A stretch of 64,000 nt of DNA from Diadema setosum. Taxonomy: Eukaryota > Echinodermata > Echinoidea > Diadematoida > Diadematidae. The DNA lies in NCBI GenBank assembly GCA_033980235.1, contig CM067066.1:41006977-41070976 (forward strand), in the 5' to 3' direction. The translations under genes were made by a program, and so were the position numbers. Below the pieces are notes generated by a model. That model was not told the DNA's origin. It did not search any database and saw only the letters and a list, made by a program, of their open reading frames with translations. Below, in pieces: positions 34,100-45,116 of the stretch. Position 1 is the first letter of the stretch, and every line of letters starts with the position of its first letter.

Positions 34100-35715
34100 A
34101 ATTGAAAACACGTCCTTAAATATGGCTCAACTTTAAATCTACTTGGTAGACATATTCAAAGAGTACGGACTTATGTTGCAAAGATTTGTGTAAAGAAAAA
34201 GAGAGTTAAATTAATTTCTGTCAAAATGCCCTGATTAGTTTTGATGAGTTTTGCAGTCATTGAAATGAGCGTAGGCACCACACAGCTGTGTAAGCTAAGA
34301 CATGTCAATGCTATGGTAAGCCTATAGGTAAGACTCAACCTTAGCAACAAAATTATTTAATGATGCTGTGAAATAATATTGCAGTCTTATCCATTGCCAT
34401 CCTTATGAAGAAAGCAGGATCCACCAATAAATCCTGATCTATGATTCAACTCACTCTTCTCTCACATTTCCAACAGGTGTCTTTGACAGTTAGTCTTGAC
34501 AATGCTAATGTCAGTTCTGAACTGTTCCTTTGTATATATCATCACAAATTATTTGACTTCCAAAATTTCCATTCAAAAACAGTCAAGCAAACATGAATTA
34601 TTGATACATAAAAATCACAATATTAAAAGAACAACAATAACATTGATCAATTAAGCCTTTCTTATTATTTGTTTATGTATTGCTAAATTTCCAGTGAATT
34701 ACTGTCTACTGTATTTTACAGACTACACACTTAGAACTAATCTATTTTGGGCATATTCTCAAACTTCATAATACTGTCTTTCCAACTATGTTGTTCCAGA
34801 GGATACAGAGTTTAACAGATTTATGAATAATTTCAACTATTATCTGCCTTGACTGCTAATGTCTATGACATTGACAATTATATTGTTCAAAATGAATCAA
34901 AATGTGTTTAATGGACAGGTCTTTGTTTAAGCTAAGATGTGGTGAGCATGGGTATCTTTGTAAAGGGAACACCTTTTGTATGTCAGCCAGGTTTTCATCA
35001 GTCTGCCAGCCATAGATTGGTCTCATATGTCACATGTAATTAATTCAATTTGATTGTGTCGTCTCTTTCTGGCAGGAAGCCATAAAGTTTGACAGTGCTT
35101 GAGCCAAGAAATGAGCCACATGTTTCCACATCAATGCATGTTTGTTTTGTTTTTATTAAACAAAGCATTGTATCTGCTCATGTTTTATCAGATAAATATT
35201 TCTTGTCGTAAGTAATCATCTGCCTGTAAATTGGATACTTTATTGGACAAGTTATTTGTAACATTGAGTAAACTGTTAGTATTAAAAAAAGATATTCCAG
35301 TATTTCTAATGTTTTCTTTTATTTGATCTGTATTTTCTCTCTCAGTGTAGGGAATGATGTTCACTTCATATGAGATCTATAATGAGTAATTTTTCAGTCA
35401 AAACCTGACCTGAAGTGCTGCCATTTCTCTCATTCTTCAATGATATACATCTCTAGTGTGATTTTAATGAGTAGTGCAGAGCACAGCTCAATCAAGTGTA
35501 GAATAAGAACCTAGTCAGAGATGAGGCAGGCAAGTGAGAATGAGAAAAGTGTTGTCAGATAGATGATTGAGAGGGATCTTCTCCTTCCCCTCAAACTCGA
35601 CTTGAAGGGAGGGCCGATAACTAGGAGGAAAATCAAATTAGGTGAAAAGGAAGCAATAGTATTGGGTGGAAGGAACCTTAGCAATACCAGGACTTCCACC
35701 AACTAACATAGCGGC
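34100..35715. other. Intron sequence, nothing recognised
   Basis: No transposon ends, tandem repeats or exon-like stretches were recognised in this part of the third visible intron. Confidence 0.5.
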
Positions 35716-35722
35716 AGTAGGG

Positions 35723-35730
35723 TCTGTGTG

Positions 35731-35781
<51 letters not shown>
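35723..35781 (+). repeat. (TG)n microsatellite
   Basis: About 29 TG units with one TGCG interruption. Confidence 0.98.
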
Positions 35782-35783
<2 letters not shown>

Positions 35784-37020
35784 TCACTTGCTGGAAGATT
35801 TTTATGAAGGTAGGAAAAGGTATAGGGCTTACTGCAAGAGAATTTTAAGAATAAACGTTTTGATAATCATACACATGCGATGTGCATCAAAATGCACTTA
35901 TGCTCTTGCATAGGCCTATATTATAAGTTTGCCACATATGCCATCCCTATGTTTAACATTTATTTAGCAGCTGCAGCATATTGAGCAAAAAAAAAAGAAG
36001 AAATAATAAAAAATAAGTGTAAATGAACAGCTAAAGAAATGAAGGTATTGAAACCATTTTCCCATTTGCCCGAGTAAAATATATGTGCCAAATGTCCTCA
36101 CATTTGATACTCCCTTACAGTGATTTCTGTCTGCCCCAGGCCACTAATCATGTAGTTTGTAGGCCTTTGGTTTTTAGGACATTATAGCTATAATGTATAA
36201 AGTATGATCACAATACTATCAACTTGTAGAAATTAAAGCTAAGAAATTGCAAGATCAAATGATTGGCTTTAAACAGGTTTTGGTGGTTTAGGTGAGCACA
36301 AGACAAGTTTTAATGGCAAATTTTCCATTTTTGTGTATGTTTCCTTTCGTCTTTTTTTTTTTCTGAGGCTAACATCGCATCAAGCATGTGCTAAGGTAGC
36401 AGACTCTATTATTTTTTCTTTTCTTTGTCAAAGAGTTTACTGTGGACTTCTTTGATTTCTTTTTTTTATTGTTCTAAAATTTAAAGATTGCTCATTACAT
36501 TGTGAATTTATTATGTATGTTTTTGTTTAAATATAGGTACTGTTAATTCATGTATTATTTGCATAAAAAGACAACAAAACCAACAAAACAGGAATAAAAT
36601 CAAACTGCAACTGAAACTGAGCTTGAGAACATTGTAACGTTGTAGCTGATTCTCAAAGCTGTGTTTAGTATTTAGAAGCTTACATACTATTTCGGTATCT
36701 GGGCAGAATATAGTATGTCATGGGAAAAAGCCCTGGTTCTAAAAAGGTTTGTTCATATCAAATTCAGAAAGTTGATGTTTAGTGACTCTTTGCAGGATAT
36801 GCAATTATTACAAGGAATTTGATTTTGAAGTTTAGAGATATTTGATGTCTATGCATATCATTACAATTTGCCATCTTGTTTTTTCCCCCATTTTCTAGGA
36901 GGTTGTATAGCTCTCTTTCATACATAGCCTTGCAGTTATTTGTGGCACTCCCCTGTCACCTTAGAGATGAATGAAGGGTACAATGCCTGTGGGTATATAA
37001 TAATTATTATGTCCAATTGA

Positions 37021-37386
37021 GGATTTGAGTTGGCTCAGTCGGTAGCGCGTCTGCCTCACGATCACACGGCCCGGGTTCGAACCCGAGTCTGGACTGAGCA
37101 ATGTTGTGTGTAAACATACCGTCCCCTCTAGCAAGAGGCAAAACACTCTGTCCCTCGGATAGGACATAAAATGGAGGTCCCGTGTATGAGAGAGCAACAA
37201 CTCATGCACGTAAAAGATCCCGCTTCATTTATTCATCGCAAAGAGCAGGGTGTTTAACCCGGTGAAGTGGTCCCACCTCACATCCAATTAGACCCCATGG
37301 AAGACCAGCTTAACGTAGCTGAATATGGGCTATCCAGCCATCTTGTCAGATGGAAAATGAACAAAAAAAAAAAAAAAAAAAAAAAC
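37021..37386 (+). mobile_element. tRNA-derived SINE
   Basis: The 5' part has an RNA polymerase III A box, TGGCTCAGTCGG (37031), and B box, GGTTCGAACCC (37074), in tRNA-like spacing. A non-tRNA body follows (including GCACGTAAAAGATCCCGC at 37205), and it ends in an A run of about 20 (37362-37385). The body motif resembles SINE2-type elements I associate with sea urchin. It lies 65 bases before a receptor exon. Being a SINE, it is not a functional tRNA gene. Confidence 0.88.
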
Positions 37387-37451
37387 TAATGGGAAGAACA
37401 AATTGCCCTCTTTTAACCATACATTTCATTTTGATTTTCTTTGATGCCTAG

Positions 37452-37661
37452 AGTCTAACTTTGAGATGCTAACAACCCAGATCCAGAGTCTTGGTTTGAT
37501 GGTGGGCGTGGCATGGATTGGAGCCAACTTTGTGTCCACAATCCAGGAGAGACAAGAGAATGGTCAACCTACACTGTTCTTCAACTGGACACCTAATGAC
37601 ATCACCTCAGCTGGTGCCTTCAGTCGCATTGCCTTCCCATCATGCCAACAGGAACAAACTA
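37452..37661 (+). CDS. Receptor exon 4: OpuAC-like domain
   Basis: Acceptor ATGCCTAG. Two bases (AG) complete Glu, and one base is left at donor A|GTAAGT. The 70 residues read LGLMVGVAWIGANF, then GQPTLFFNWTPNDI and FSRIAFPSC. The strand GVAWIG and the aromatic FFNWTP cluster are consistent with the second lobe of a type 2 periplasmic binding fold, where tryptophans usually line the ligand pocket. NWT is a potential glycosylation site. Confidence 0.93.
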
Positions 37662-38168
37662 GTAAGTCATTTCTTTTTGTCTATTGTTTTATTTCATACA
37701 TCTGGTTTTCCTCCCAACAACAGATGCCTGTAGATTTCAATGAAGAAATAGTAAATACAAACAGCATGCAATTTGCAAAATCATTGAAGATTTTGTTTTG
37801 AAAGTTAATTCATTTCCATTCACATGGTTAATTGCCCTTTCAGTTAAAGGCTAATTGTTAAAGGAGTCCATATGTACATGAACAATGATGTTCAACGTAA
37901 TGTAACAAATGCAACCACATAAAAAGCCATGAACAACAAAACAAAGCAAAACAAAAACCAAATCACAATGCATTCTGGTATACTGATTGACTGCAAAAGC
38001 ATGAAAACTATCATGAAATGCTAGTAGATCAAAAGCCAGTGTATAGGCCTACTGGTTATATATTTGATCACTTATCAACATTATACAGGATCCCTTTTTC
38101 AATGCTTATTCATTAAAGCAAACATGCTCATTTTCTTTTTCTTTCCCCATTACAAATCTATGAATTAG

Positions 38169-38402
38169 TGGAAGATACTGGCGGCTGTGATACCCCATGG
38201 CAGAACGTACACAAAGTAGTGTGGCGCCCTCTGGTGACAGGTGCTCCATACATCTATGACCTCCTGAAGGATGTGCGATTTTCCAATTCTCGCATGGAGT
38301 CTATTATGTACAACTTTTACTTTAGTCGGCTGGATATGACTGAGTTTGCATGTCAGTGGGTTCAAAGAAACGAAGGAACCTGGGAGCCATGGATACCAAG
38401 TG
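38169..38402 (+). CDS. Receptor exon 5: end of OpuAC-like domain
   Basis: The acceptor is TATGAATTAG and the first two bases (TG) complete ATG (Met) with the base left by exon 4. One base is carried over at donor G|GTGAGA. The 78 residues include GGCDTPWQNVHKVVW, then GAPYIYDLLKDV, FYFSRLDM and a closing CQWVQRNEGTWEPWIPS. This tryptophan-rich tail appears to end the first binding domain. The intron before is only 507 bases. Confidence 0.92.
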
Positions 38403-38636
38403 GTGAGACGATGGACTCTTCTTCAGCTTTTGTACTCTTACTTCTCACAGAATGAAGCTAGTAATGTTACAGTGCCAGATGGGGAGCATCAAAACTGTTG
38501 TAGCATAAAGGAGCCTTATGGTGACTTACCTGAAATAAACAAACCTGACAGTTAAAATAAACACATTTTGACACTTGAACATTGTTGCTAGTTATAATAC
38601 CTGATTTAAAGAAGAAAACACCAAAGGTTGAATTTG

Positions 38637-38960
38637 TGGGTGATGTTCGAATTCTGAAGGTTCGTCAGAAGTGTTAGTTTATGTGAAAATGAAATATGGA
38701 AAGTTTGATGGTCTAAATTATGTGAAGTTTGAAAATCCAAAAATCGAAATGGTGCATACTAATGAACCTTTGGAATTACAAACCTTATCTTATTTTTGGA
38801 TTTATGAAATTTTTGAATAACATTTTTCTTTTTCATTTTTTCTAATTTACGAATCTTACAAGTACTGAACCTTAATACATTTTCAGATTAGCAGACCTTC
38901 GGAATAACAAACCGTATATCATTTTTGGAATTACAAATCTTCAGAATAAGAAACTGTAAC
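38637..38960. mobile_element. TTCGTTATTCCGAA palindromic element, family F, copy 3 (diverged)
   Basis: GAATTCTGAAGGTTCGTCAG at the left and CCTTCGGAATAACAAACCG at the right, with several decayed motif copies between, match the order of copies 1 and 2. It is the oldest-looking member. Confidence 0.7.
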
Positions 38961-39289
38961 CAAACCTTGTAAAAGTTCAAAGTTATCAGTCAGTCAAATT
39001 TCATCAGGATTAAGCACACATAAGGGAAGTTATAGCAGCTGGAATATATGGGTGCCTTGAGAGAATCTGTTTGTGTCATGTGACCCTGAAATCTACCAGT
39101 ATTACAAAGCTTCATACTGGTGGTTAAAGTGTGCTACTGTTTTCTGTGTCTACCCAAATTCACTTAATCTCAATGTTTTCTTTTATTTCATCAATGTCAT
39201 TTATATTGCATCTGTCTTTGATTTAGACACCTCTCTTGATATTATCAAGATTTTTCCCTTCTTACAGTATACAATACCAAAACTTGCCA

Positions 39290-39382
39290 TTAACCTGTTG
39301 AGGACAGTTTGATTTTGCAACAACATGCATTTCCCATAGACACCTGCCCAAGTATACTTGGGACTCATCCTCAATGGGTTAA
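39290..39382. mobile_element. Palindromic MITE, family G, copy 6
   Basis: TTAACCTGTTGAGGACAG, GATTTTGCAACAACATGC, AGTATACTTGGGACTCATCC and TCAATGGGTTAA mark a complete copy in the same orientation as copy 3. Confidence 0.88.
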
Positions 39383-39790
39383 ACCATGCCCATCCTGTCT
39401 GAAAGCCCATGACATATAATGGGCAGATACTCAGTGATGTCCATATTTTTCTAATAAAGTTTTAATTTCCTTTAATTCTAACCCTAGACATTTTTCTCTT
39501 GGGTAAACCTGGGCAAGCAGATAATTTTCAGCACCGTTTTTAAATTTTGTCTCATTTTCTGTCATTTTAGGAAGTAACCATCTCCTGAGGTAATATCAAT
39601 TGATCTCTGATTCCAGCTGAAGATGACATCTGAAATAAGGACAGCTGATGTTACAATATGGCATAGATTGTGGCTTTTACAACAAGAAAGGGAACACGTT
39701 CTTAAAATTTCCTGGAATTTCCTGTGAATCATAGAAACAAGAATAAAGATTGTCATGGGGGATTTCTAACATTCATCTGTATGTTACATT

Positions 39791-40180
39791 TTAAAGGATG
39801 TGTACAGTTCTGGTCGAGGTGAGGATTTAGCTTTTAACGTTTTGCGAGATATTCAGAAACCACTCTACGAGATGTCAAAGAGCATGCAGTTCTAAGGGGT
39901 ATCAAAAGTTTATTCGATGAAAATTGGTTTTGAAATGGCCGGGATATCCAAAAACAAGGTGAAACAAAGAGATCCAATAAAGTTGTGGCATGTCGCCTTT
40001 TATTATTAGCTCTTTTTTGGATATCTCGGCCATTTGAAAACTAATTTTCATCAAATAAACGTTGAATCCTTCTTAGAATTGCATGCTCTTTCATATTTCA
40101 TAAGAGGCTTTTCATTATCTCACTTAGGAATGTTCAAAACATGAATCTCCACCTCAAGCAGTACTGTACAGTCCCGTTAA
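39791..40180. mobile_element. Palindromic MITE, family B, copy 1
   Basis: TTAAAGGATGTGTACAGTTC and GTACTGTACAGTCCCGTTAA are inverted ends. Internal pairs include TTCGATGAAAATTGGTTTTG with CTAATTTTCATCAAATAAA, and GGATATCCAAAAAC with TTTTTTGGATATCTC. Other copies: 54584-54976 and 61305-61694. Confidence 0.9.
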
Positions 40181-40501
40181 GATCACATGCATGGAATGCA
40201 TATCTCTGTAGTATTCTTTGTAGTGTTTCATGTGCCCATAGATGCACAATTTTATCTTTCAATTTTCAGATTTTTGGGGAAGTACCTGTTTGTCTATGAT
40301 TTTTTTGATGAATCAAAATTGTAATTCCCCCAAATGGTTAGGGGTGAAATCATCTTGAAGATCTGGAGTAAACATACTAAAGAAATGAGAAAAGAGGTTG
40401 TATGAAATAAGGAATCTTTTGTCACTAATGGCTATGGTGTTCATCACTGACCAGTTCTCCAGTTATGTAGTAACCTTGACATTGCATGACATTTATCACA
40501 G

Positions 40502-40744
40502 GCACAGTGGGCATCCGTCGTACCATTCTGCTAGGCGGATTGTTTAACAGCCTGACCAACCCCCTGTCCAGCCACTCTGGCATTGAGCCAGGAGCCAGGA
40601 TGGCAGTGGAGGCAGTCAATGCTGACCCAAGTATCCTCCAGAGCTTCAAGCTGGAGCTTGCTGCCATGGAAACAGGATGCGATCCAGAAACATCTCTCCT
40701 CTCCTACTTCAAGTTCTATGAAGACAGGGGCCAGTCTCTTGCAG
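40502..40744 (+). CDS. Receptor exon 6: start of GABA-B-type Venus flytrap
   Basis: Acceptor TTTATCACAG; two bases complete Gly, one base left at donor G|GTAAGG. The 81 residues read RRTILLGGLFNSLTNPLS, then GIEPGARMAVEAVNADPSIL, LELAAMETGCDPETSL and FYEDRG. These match the opening of GABA-B receptor ectodomains (type 1 periplasmic-binding fold, ANF-receptor family): a GLF strand, a helix with AVEAVN, then a D/E-x-x-C-D-x-x block. The second binding domain therefore begins directly after the first. Confidence 0.95.
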
Positions 40745-40779
40745 GTAAGGAAAGCTAAAGGTCCTACCAGTCACTCGTC

Positions 40780-41045
40780 AGTAGAAAGCACTGTGCCAAA
40801 CCTGATACCTCTACTGCCCACCAATCATTTCCTTTAGAAAATTGAAAACATTCCTTTTGGCAGGAAATGCATGATTGTACCATGCACTGTGGTTGCTTTG
40901 TGATTTGTAATACCTGTTAAATAGGGTACATAGCTTTTTCTGTTCTCAAGACTACTAAAATTATGCATGTATTTTATTTGTACAGCTGTGTTAAGAATCC
41001 ATCACATAGTGTAAAATTGTATTTAAGTTATTTGACTTGACTTTT
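40780..41045 (+). pseudogene. Possible LINE 3' fragment
   Basis: ISFRKLKTFLLA reads from about 40826, like the SFKxxLKTFLF tail that ends many CR1/L2-type ORF2 proteins. It is followed by a non-coding stretch. The upstream motifs (LWNxLP) are not clear. The open frame continuing from exon 6 across the donor is a read-through artefact. Confidence 0.4.
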
Positions 41046-41107
41046 ACTAGTGAGTTCATGATTCTAATGGTATGTGTAATGTGGCCTTTGACTGAGTATT
41101 ATTCTGT

Positions 41108-41130
41108 TTGGGTGGGGGGGGGGGGGGGAT
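41108..41130 (+). repeat. Poly-G tract
   Basis: A G run of about 17 with one T, in the intron between exons 6 and 7. Confidence 0.95.
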
Positions 41131-41367
41131 AGGCAGTGGAGTCAAAGTGGACTCAATTCTTTCAAGAATCCAAGTACATCAAACCAATTTGTTGGTCATA
41201 TAAATTGTAAATGATGATAATAAGAACACTTGTGACATGTAACTCATTACATAGCCTACATTTGATCTCCTTCCTTTTTTACTTTGTGGCATGTAACACA
41301 ATTAATAGAGGCGCTTATCAAAATAATGAGTGTCATTTTCAATTTAGAGAAGAGCAGCGTAATATAT

Positions 41368-41613
41368 GAAGAGTTTGTTTGCAAAAACCGATAAGTCCAT
41401 ATTTGCCAAATGGAGATATTTGCGATTAAGGGTCAAGAAAAATAAGGAGAATAATAAGAAATTTTTGCTTCTTTTGACCATAACTTCAAAAATGTACCGT
41501 TATATGTCATGACCAATATATCATTTAAAAGGTATTATTTTGTACTTTATGACAGAGACCGTAACTCAAAATCTTCAAAAATGGACTTATCGGTTTTTGC
41601 AAACAAACTCTTC
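41368..41613. mobile_element. Palindromic MITE, family C, copy 2
   Basis: Ends GAAGAGTTTGTTTGCAAAAA and the exact complement. The interior is the reverse complement of copy 1 (18297-18543), with few differences by eye, so the family is fairly young. The inversion extends into the flank (ATAT on both sides). Confidence 0.92.
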
Positions 41614-41924
41614 ATATCCTCTATTAAATTACTGCACTGATTGTGGTCTTACTGAGAAGTATGGTCTTATTATGCAGAAATGGAATAGGTTCTGATAGTA
41701 AATCTGGATAAAATTCAGAATGAGTAGCCTGTTTGGTTTTTAAATAATCATATGATAGAGATGAATGTGTAAATCCCTTTCCCCAAAATTTATCTGTTGA
41801 GTCTGTGAGGTATGTGAATTGTCATCAGTACTGGGTGGTCATTTGTAATTGCTCACAAACCAGAGTCAAATCTGCAACATGTGTCGTGTTTAGTATTAAT
41901 GACTTTAGTATTTTCTTTCCGAAG

Positions 41925-42087
41925 GACTAGTTGGACCAATGTGTTCTGCAGAGACTGAGGTGGTGGCAAGTGTGTCCAAGTTTCTCAACACAGTGGTGGT
42001 CAGCTACCGGTCAGACTCACCCAGTCTGTCCAGCAAAGACCGATATCCATTCCTCTTCCGTACTTATCCAGATACAACACAAGAAAG
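41925..42087 (+). CDS. Receptor exon 7: GABA-B-type flytrap
   Basis: Acceptor TTTCCGAAG; two bases complete Gly and two bases (AG) remain at donor AG|GTGAGT. Residues GLVGPMCSAETEVVAS, then VVVSYRSDSPSLSSKDRYPF and LFRTYPDTTQE follow the GABA-B pattern GPGCSxxxxxVA, SYxSxSPxLS, then FFRTxPS. In GABA-B1, Ser residues in the first two motifs and the His of FRTHPS contact GABA. Here the His position is Tyr. Confidence 0.95.
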
Positions 42088-42219
42088 GTGAGTTTATAAG
42101 CATTGAACAACTGAACAACACAGACATTTCACCACTGATTCTCGTACTCCATAATAGATGCCAGTGGTGTGAATATGGCATGTGGGCATTTTCACCACTC
42201 CGAATGAAATAAGAGAATG

Positions 42220-43440
42220 AGAACCAACAACCATAGATTGACGCATCATAACCATGGAACATTGTTGGTCATTGCATAACTTCATTTTGAGCCATGATTG
42301 TGCTTGTGCGCTGTGTATGCTCCACTGGCATATATCATTGGATATGAGAATCAGTGGGCCTCTTCAGCACTGAAGCAGTGGTCACTGTGGTGAGAAATAT
42401 GCATGCAGTAGGTATGCTGCAAAGCTATATTACACAATGCCATGGGTGTTATGAGATTTTGACTGGATTTCATGATAATCTGCACTATCCGAGATACAGA
42501 TAATTAACAATTCATGCCTTTTCATTACTGCACTATTCCCCATTAACGGTATTTATCTAACTTCTTTTTTTTGTCATCTCTTTTATATTTCTTGTGACCA
42601 TAATGGATTTTCAATATGGTTTAATCTTGTGTCAGGATTCCTTCACTTTCCTGAGAACATGTTTATAGCAGGATAAAATTTGCCTCTCATTTCTTGTCAT
42701 CAGTCCATGCCACTCTATATGACTGTAGTAGACAGCTTTACTATAAACCAGGAACTAGAGGTAATTCTGAAACATGAGTAGGTCAGGTAAATACATTGAA
42801 TTGGGTCGTGTGAAAAGATGAATGGGAAGTATGAGAAGCCAAAAGGGAGTATGTAGAACAAAGGCTGGGGTGAGGAGACAAGAGTCTTGATACACTTTGG
42901 ATGAGTGTCAATGAAAATTGAGGCTGGTTCCCTAGAGACCAAGACGTCATGGTGATGATACCAAGGATTAGATGAGGTCATGATAATAGTGATAACAGAC
43001 ATCAGGTTGGGATTCTTTGCTTATTGTCAGATTTATCTCAGCTGATGAGAAGGTTTTAAGCTAAAGTCAGGAATACAGTATATCTTAATATAGATGCATG
43101 ATGAAGTCTGGATCATGGAGGAAATTTACATATATGTCCAGGTTGATGGGTAACTTATATTGTGTAAACATTACATGAATGACACCAGCAAAAACATCAT
43201 ATCCTGTTTAATTTTCTTGTGATTAAGAGCATTTTCGTAAAGATAAGTCTTGTAGCAGCATGCTACTAAATGTCATTTGTTTTTTAGTTTGTTACAAATT
43301 TTTCACATTTTAGAAGATTAATTTAGAAAATGTTAGTAGATAGTCCCCCTATTTGGGTAATGTACAGCAGCTTTCTTTACTGTAAAAGATATTGGAATCC
43401 CATTTAGTGTGGAATTTTTTCATACTTCATGCAAATAGAT
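42220..43440. other. Intron sequence, nothing recognised
   Basis: No exon or element recognised in the first part of the 5.85-kb intron. Confidence 0.5.
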
Positions 43441-43451
43441 AAACAGTCAAG

Positions 43452-44019
43452 TTAAAGGGAAGGTAAACCCAAAGAGCAATGTGGATAGAGTGAAAGCATC
43501 AACATTAGTAGAACACATCAGTGAAAGTTTGAGGAAAATTGGACAATCGATGCAAAAGTTATGAATTTTTAAAGTTTTTGGTGTTGGAACCGCTGGATGA
43601 GGAGACTACTAGCGGTTATGACATATTAGTAGACAACAATACAAAGAAAATATAAAGGAAATTCAACAAAAATTCACTTTTCCAGCATTATGAAAGAGCA
43701 CTTGACTAACCGCTTTCAGAAAGCAGGGGGAATAATTGCTACCCTTAACATATGTTAGTATCAAGTTGATGGAATTTGTTATTTTCATGAAAACATGTAT
43801 TTTTGTGGAATTTTCTTTATATTTTCTTTATATTGTTGTCCACTCATACGTCATAACCTCTAGTAGTCTCCTCATCCAGCGGTTCCAACACCAAAACTTT
43901 AAAAGTTCATAACTTTTGTATCGATTGTCCGATTTTCTTCAAACTTTCACTGATGTGTTCTACTAATGTTGTTGCTTTCACTCAATCCACATTGCTTTTA
44001 GGGTTTACCTTCCCTTTAA
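43452..44019. mobile_element. Palindromic MITE, family A, copy
   Basis: TTAAAGGGAAGGTAAACCC and GGGTTTACCTTCCCTTTAA are exact inverted ends. Inside, AGTAGAACACATCAGTGAAA pairs with TTTCACTGATGTGTTCTACT near 43940-43965. The interior is shared with 32506-33082, though the last ~18 terminal bases differ, pointing to subfamilies. Confidence 0.93.
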
Positions 44020-44902
44020 TGCTTGATATAACTTTTCTTATTGTTTTATGAAAGGTGAACTAAAATTGCATATCCTGTTTTACAACTAGCAATAAATTTT
44101 CCATCCTTTTTTGTGTGTTAGATAAGTGGTAGGAAATTGGTTAATGTGTCAGTTATTACCATTAACAAACCCACTCTGTCCTGTGATTAGGTATGAAATG
44201 AATTGACCTGAATCTATTGATTCACAGAATAGTAATTTGTATCCATAGTAAGGTTTTGCATTTAGACACTACTTAAATGTCATACATCAATGGGTGCTGG
44301 AGAGGGCAGCTGCTTTGCGTGCTGTCTTGCCATAACCACAAGCAATAAAACATTAACTGTTGGCTGTGGGATATGTTGAAAATAAACAAAGACTGTGTAT
44401 GTATTCAACTGCCATAGAGATGAGCATTTATGGTTATATACATTTTTTTTTTTAAGGTGATTATTGAAATGATAATGATCAATCTAATGGCCATGATTAG
44501 AAACACTTGACTTTCTCAGGTTACTGCTCTTGAAACGATTTGATTGCCATGGCAATACAAAGCAGACTGACTTGGTTTGATTAGGGGGTGTGGATGAGTT
44601 GATAGGAACAGGTAGTAGTAGTCTGAAAGGCCTGACATCATTGGCTAGGAACCTGTCATGCCAGCCTGAGCCCCCTCCCCCCCATGACAAGGCTGACATT
44701 CTACCTGCCCCACCCCTCTCAGGAAGTGAGTGTTTCCCTCTTTGCAACCTGAAACTTTGCAGGTCTTGAGCTGCTTGCTATGAGTGGAGCAGAGAGAGGC
44801 TTGACTGTATGTCATCACTTCTTATGTTTTATTCCTTGAATCTCTCTTCCTCTATCTCATCCTAGTTGTCTTCTTTCTCTATCTCTCTCTTCTACAGTCT
44901 AA

Positions 44903-45116
44903 TACTGTAAAAGTGGATATTTTCGCGCGACTAATTTTTTGCGCTTGACCGGGTAAGAAGAGTTTCGCGTGTTTTTAATTCCACGGAATCAAGACATCAC
45001 ACACAGGAACATATGGCAAGCAAAAATATTCACGTGCATTTAGTTTCGCGCTAGTTTCTGGTTGCGCGAAATGCGCAAAAAATTTCCACACTGCGAAAAT
45101 TTCCACTTTTACAGTA
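44903..45116. mobile_element. Palindromic MITE, family E, copy 2
   Basis: TACTGTAAAAGTGGATATTT and AAATTTCCACTTTTACAGTA are inverted, enclosing TTCGCGCG and TGCGCGAAATGCGC. It is shorter than copy 1. Confidence 0.9.

Noticed and set aside
33650..34101. Cys/Phe/Val and Lys/Gln/Thr/Asn repeat proteins
   Set aside because: They come from an (AAAC)n microsatellite and have no exon context.
37021..37095. Functional tRNA gene
   Set aside because: A and B boxes are present, but the sequence continues into a SINE body with a poly-A tail, and the 3' half cannot complete a proper tRNA cloverleaf.
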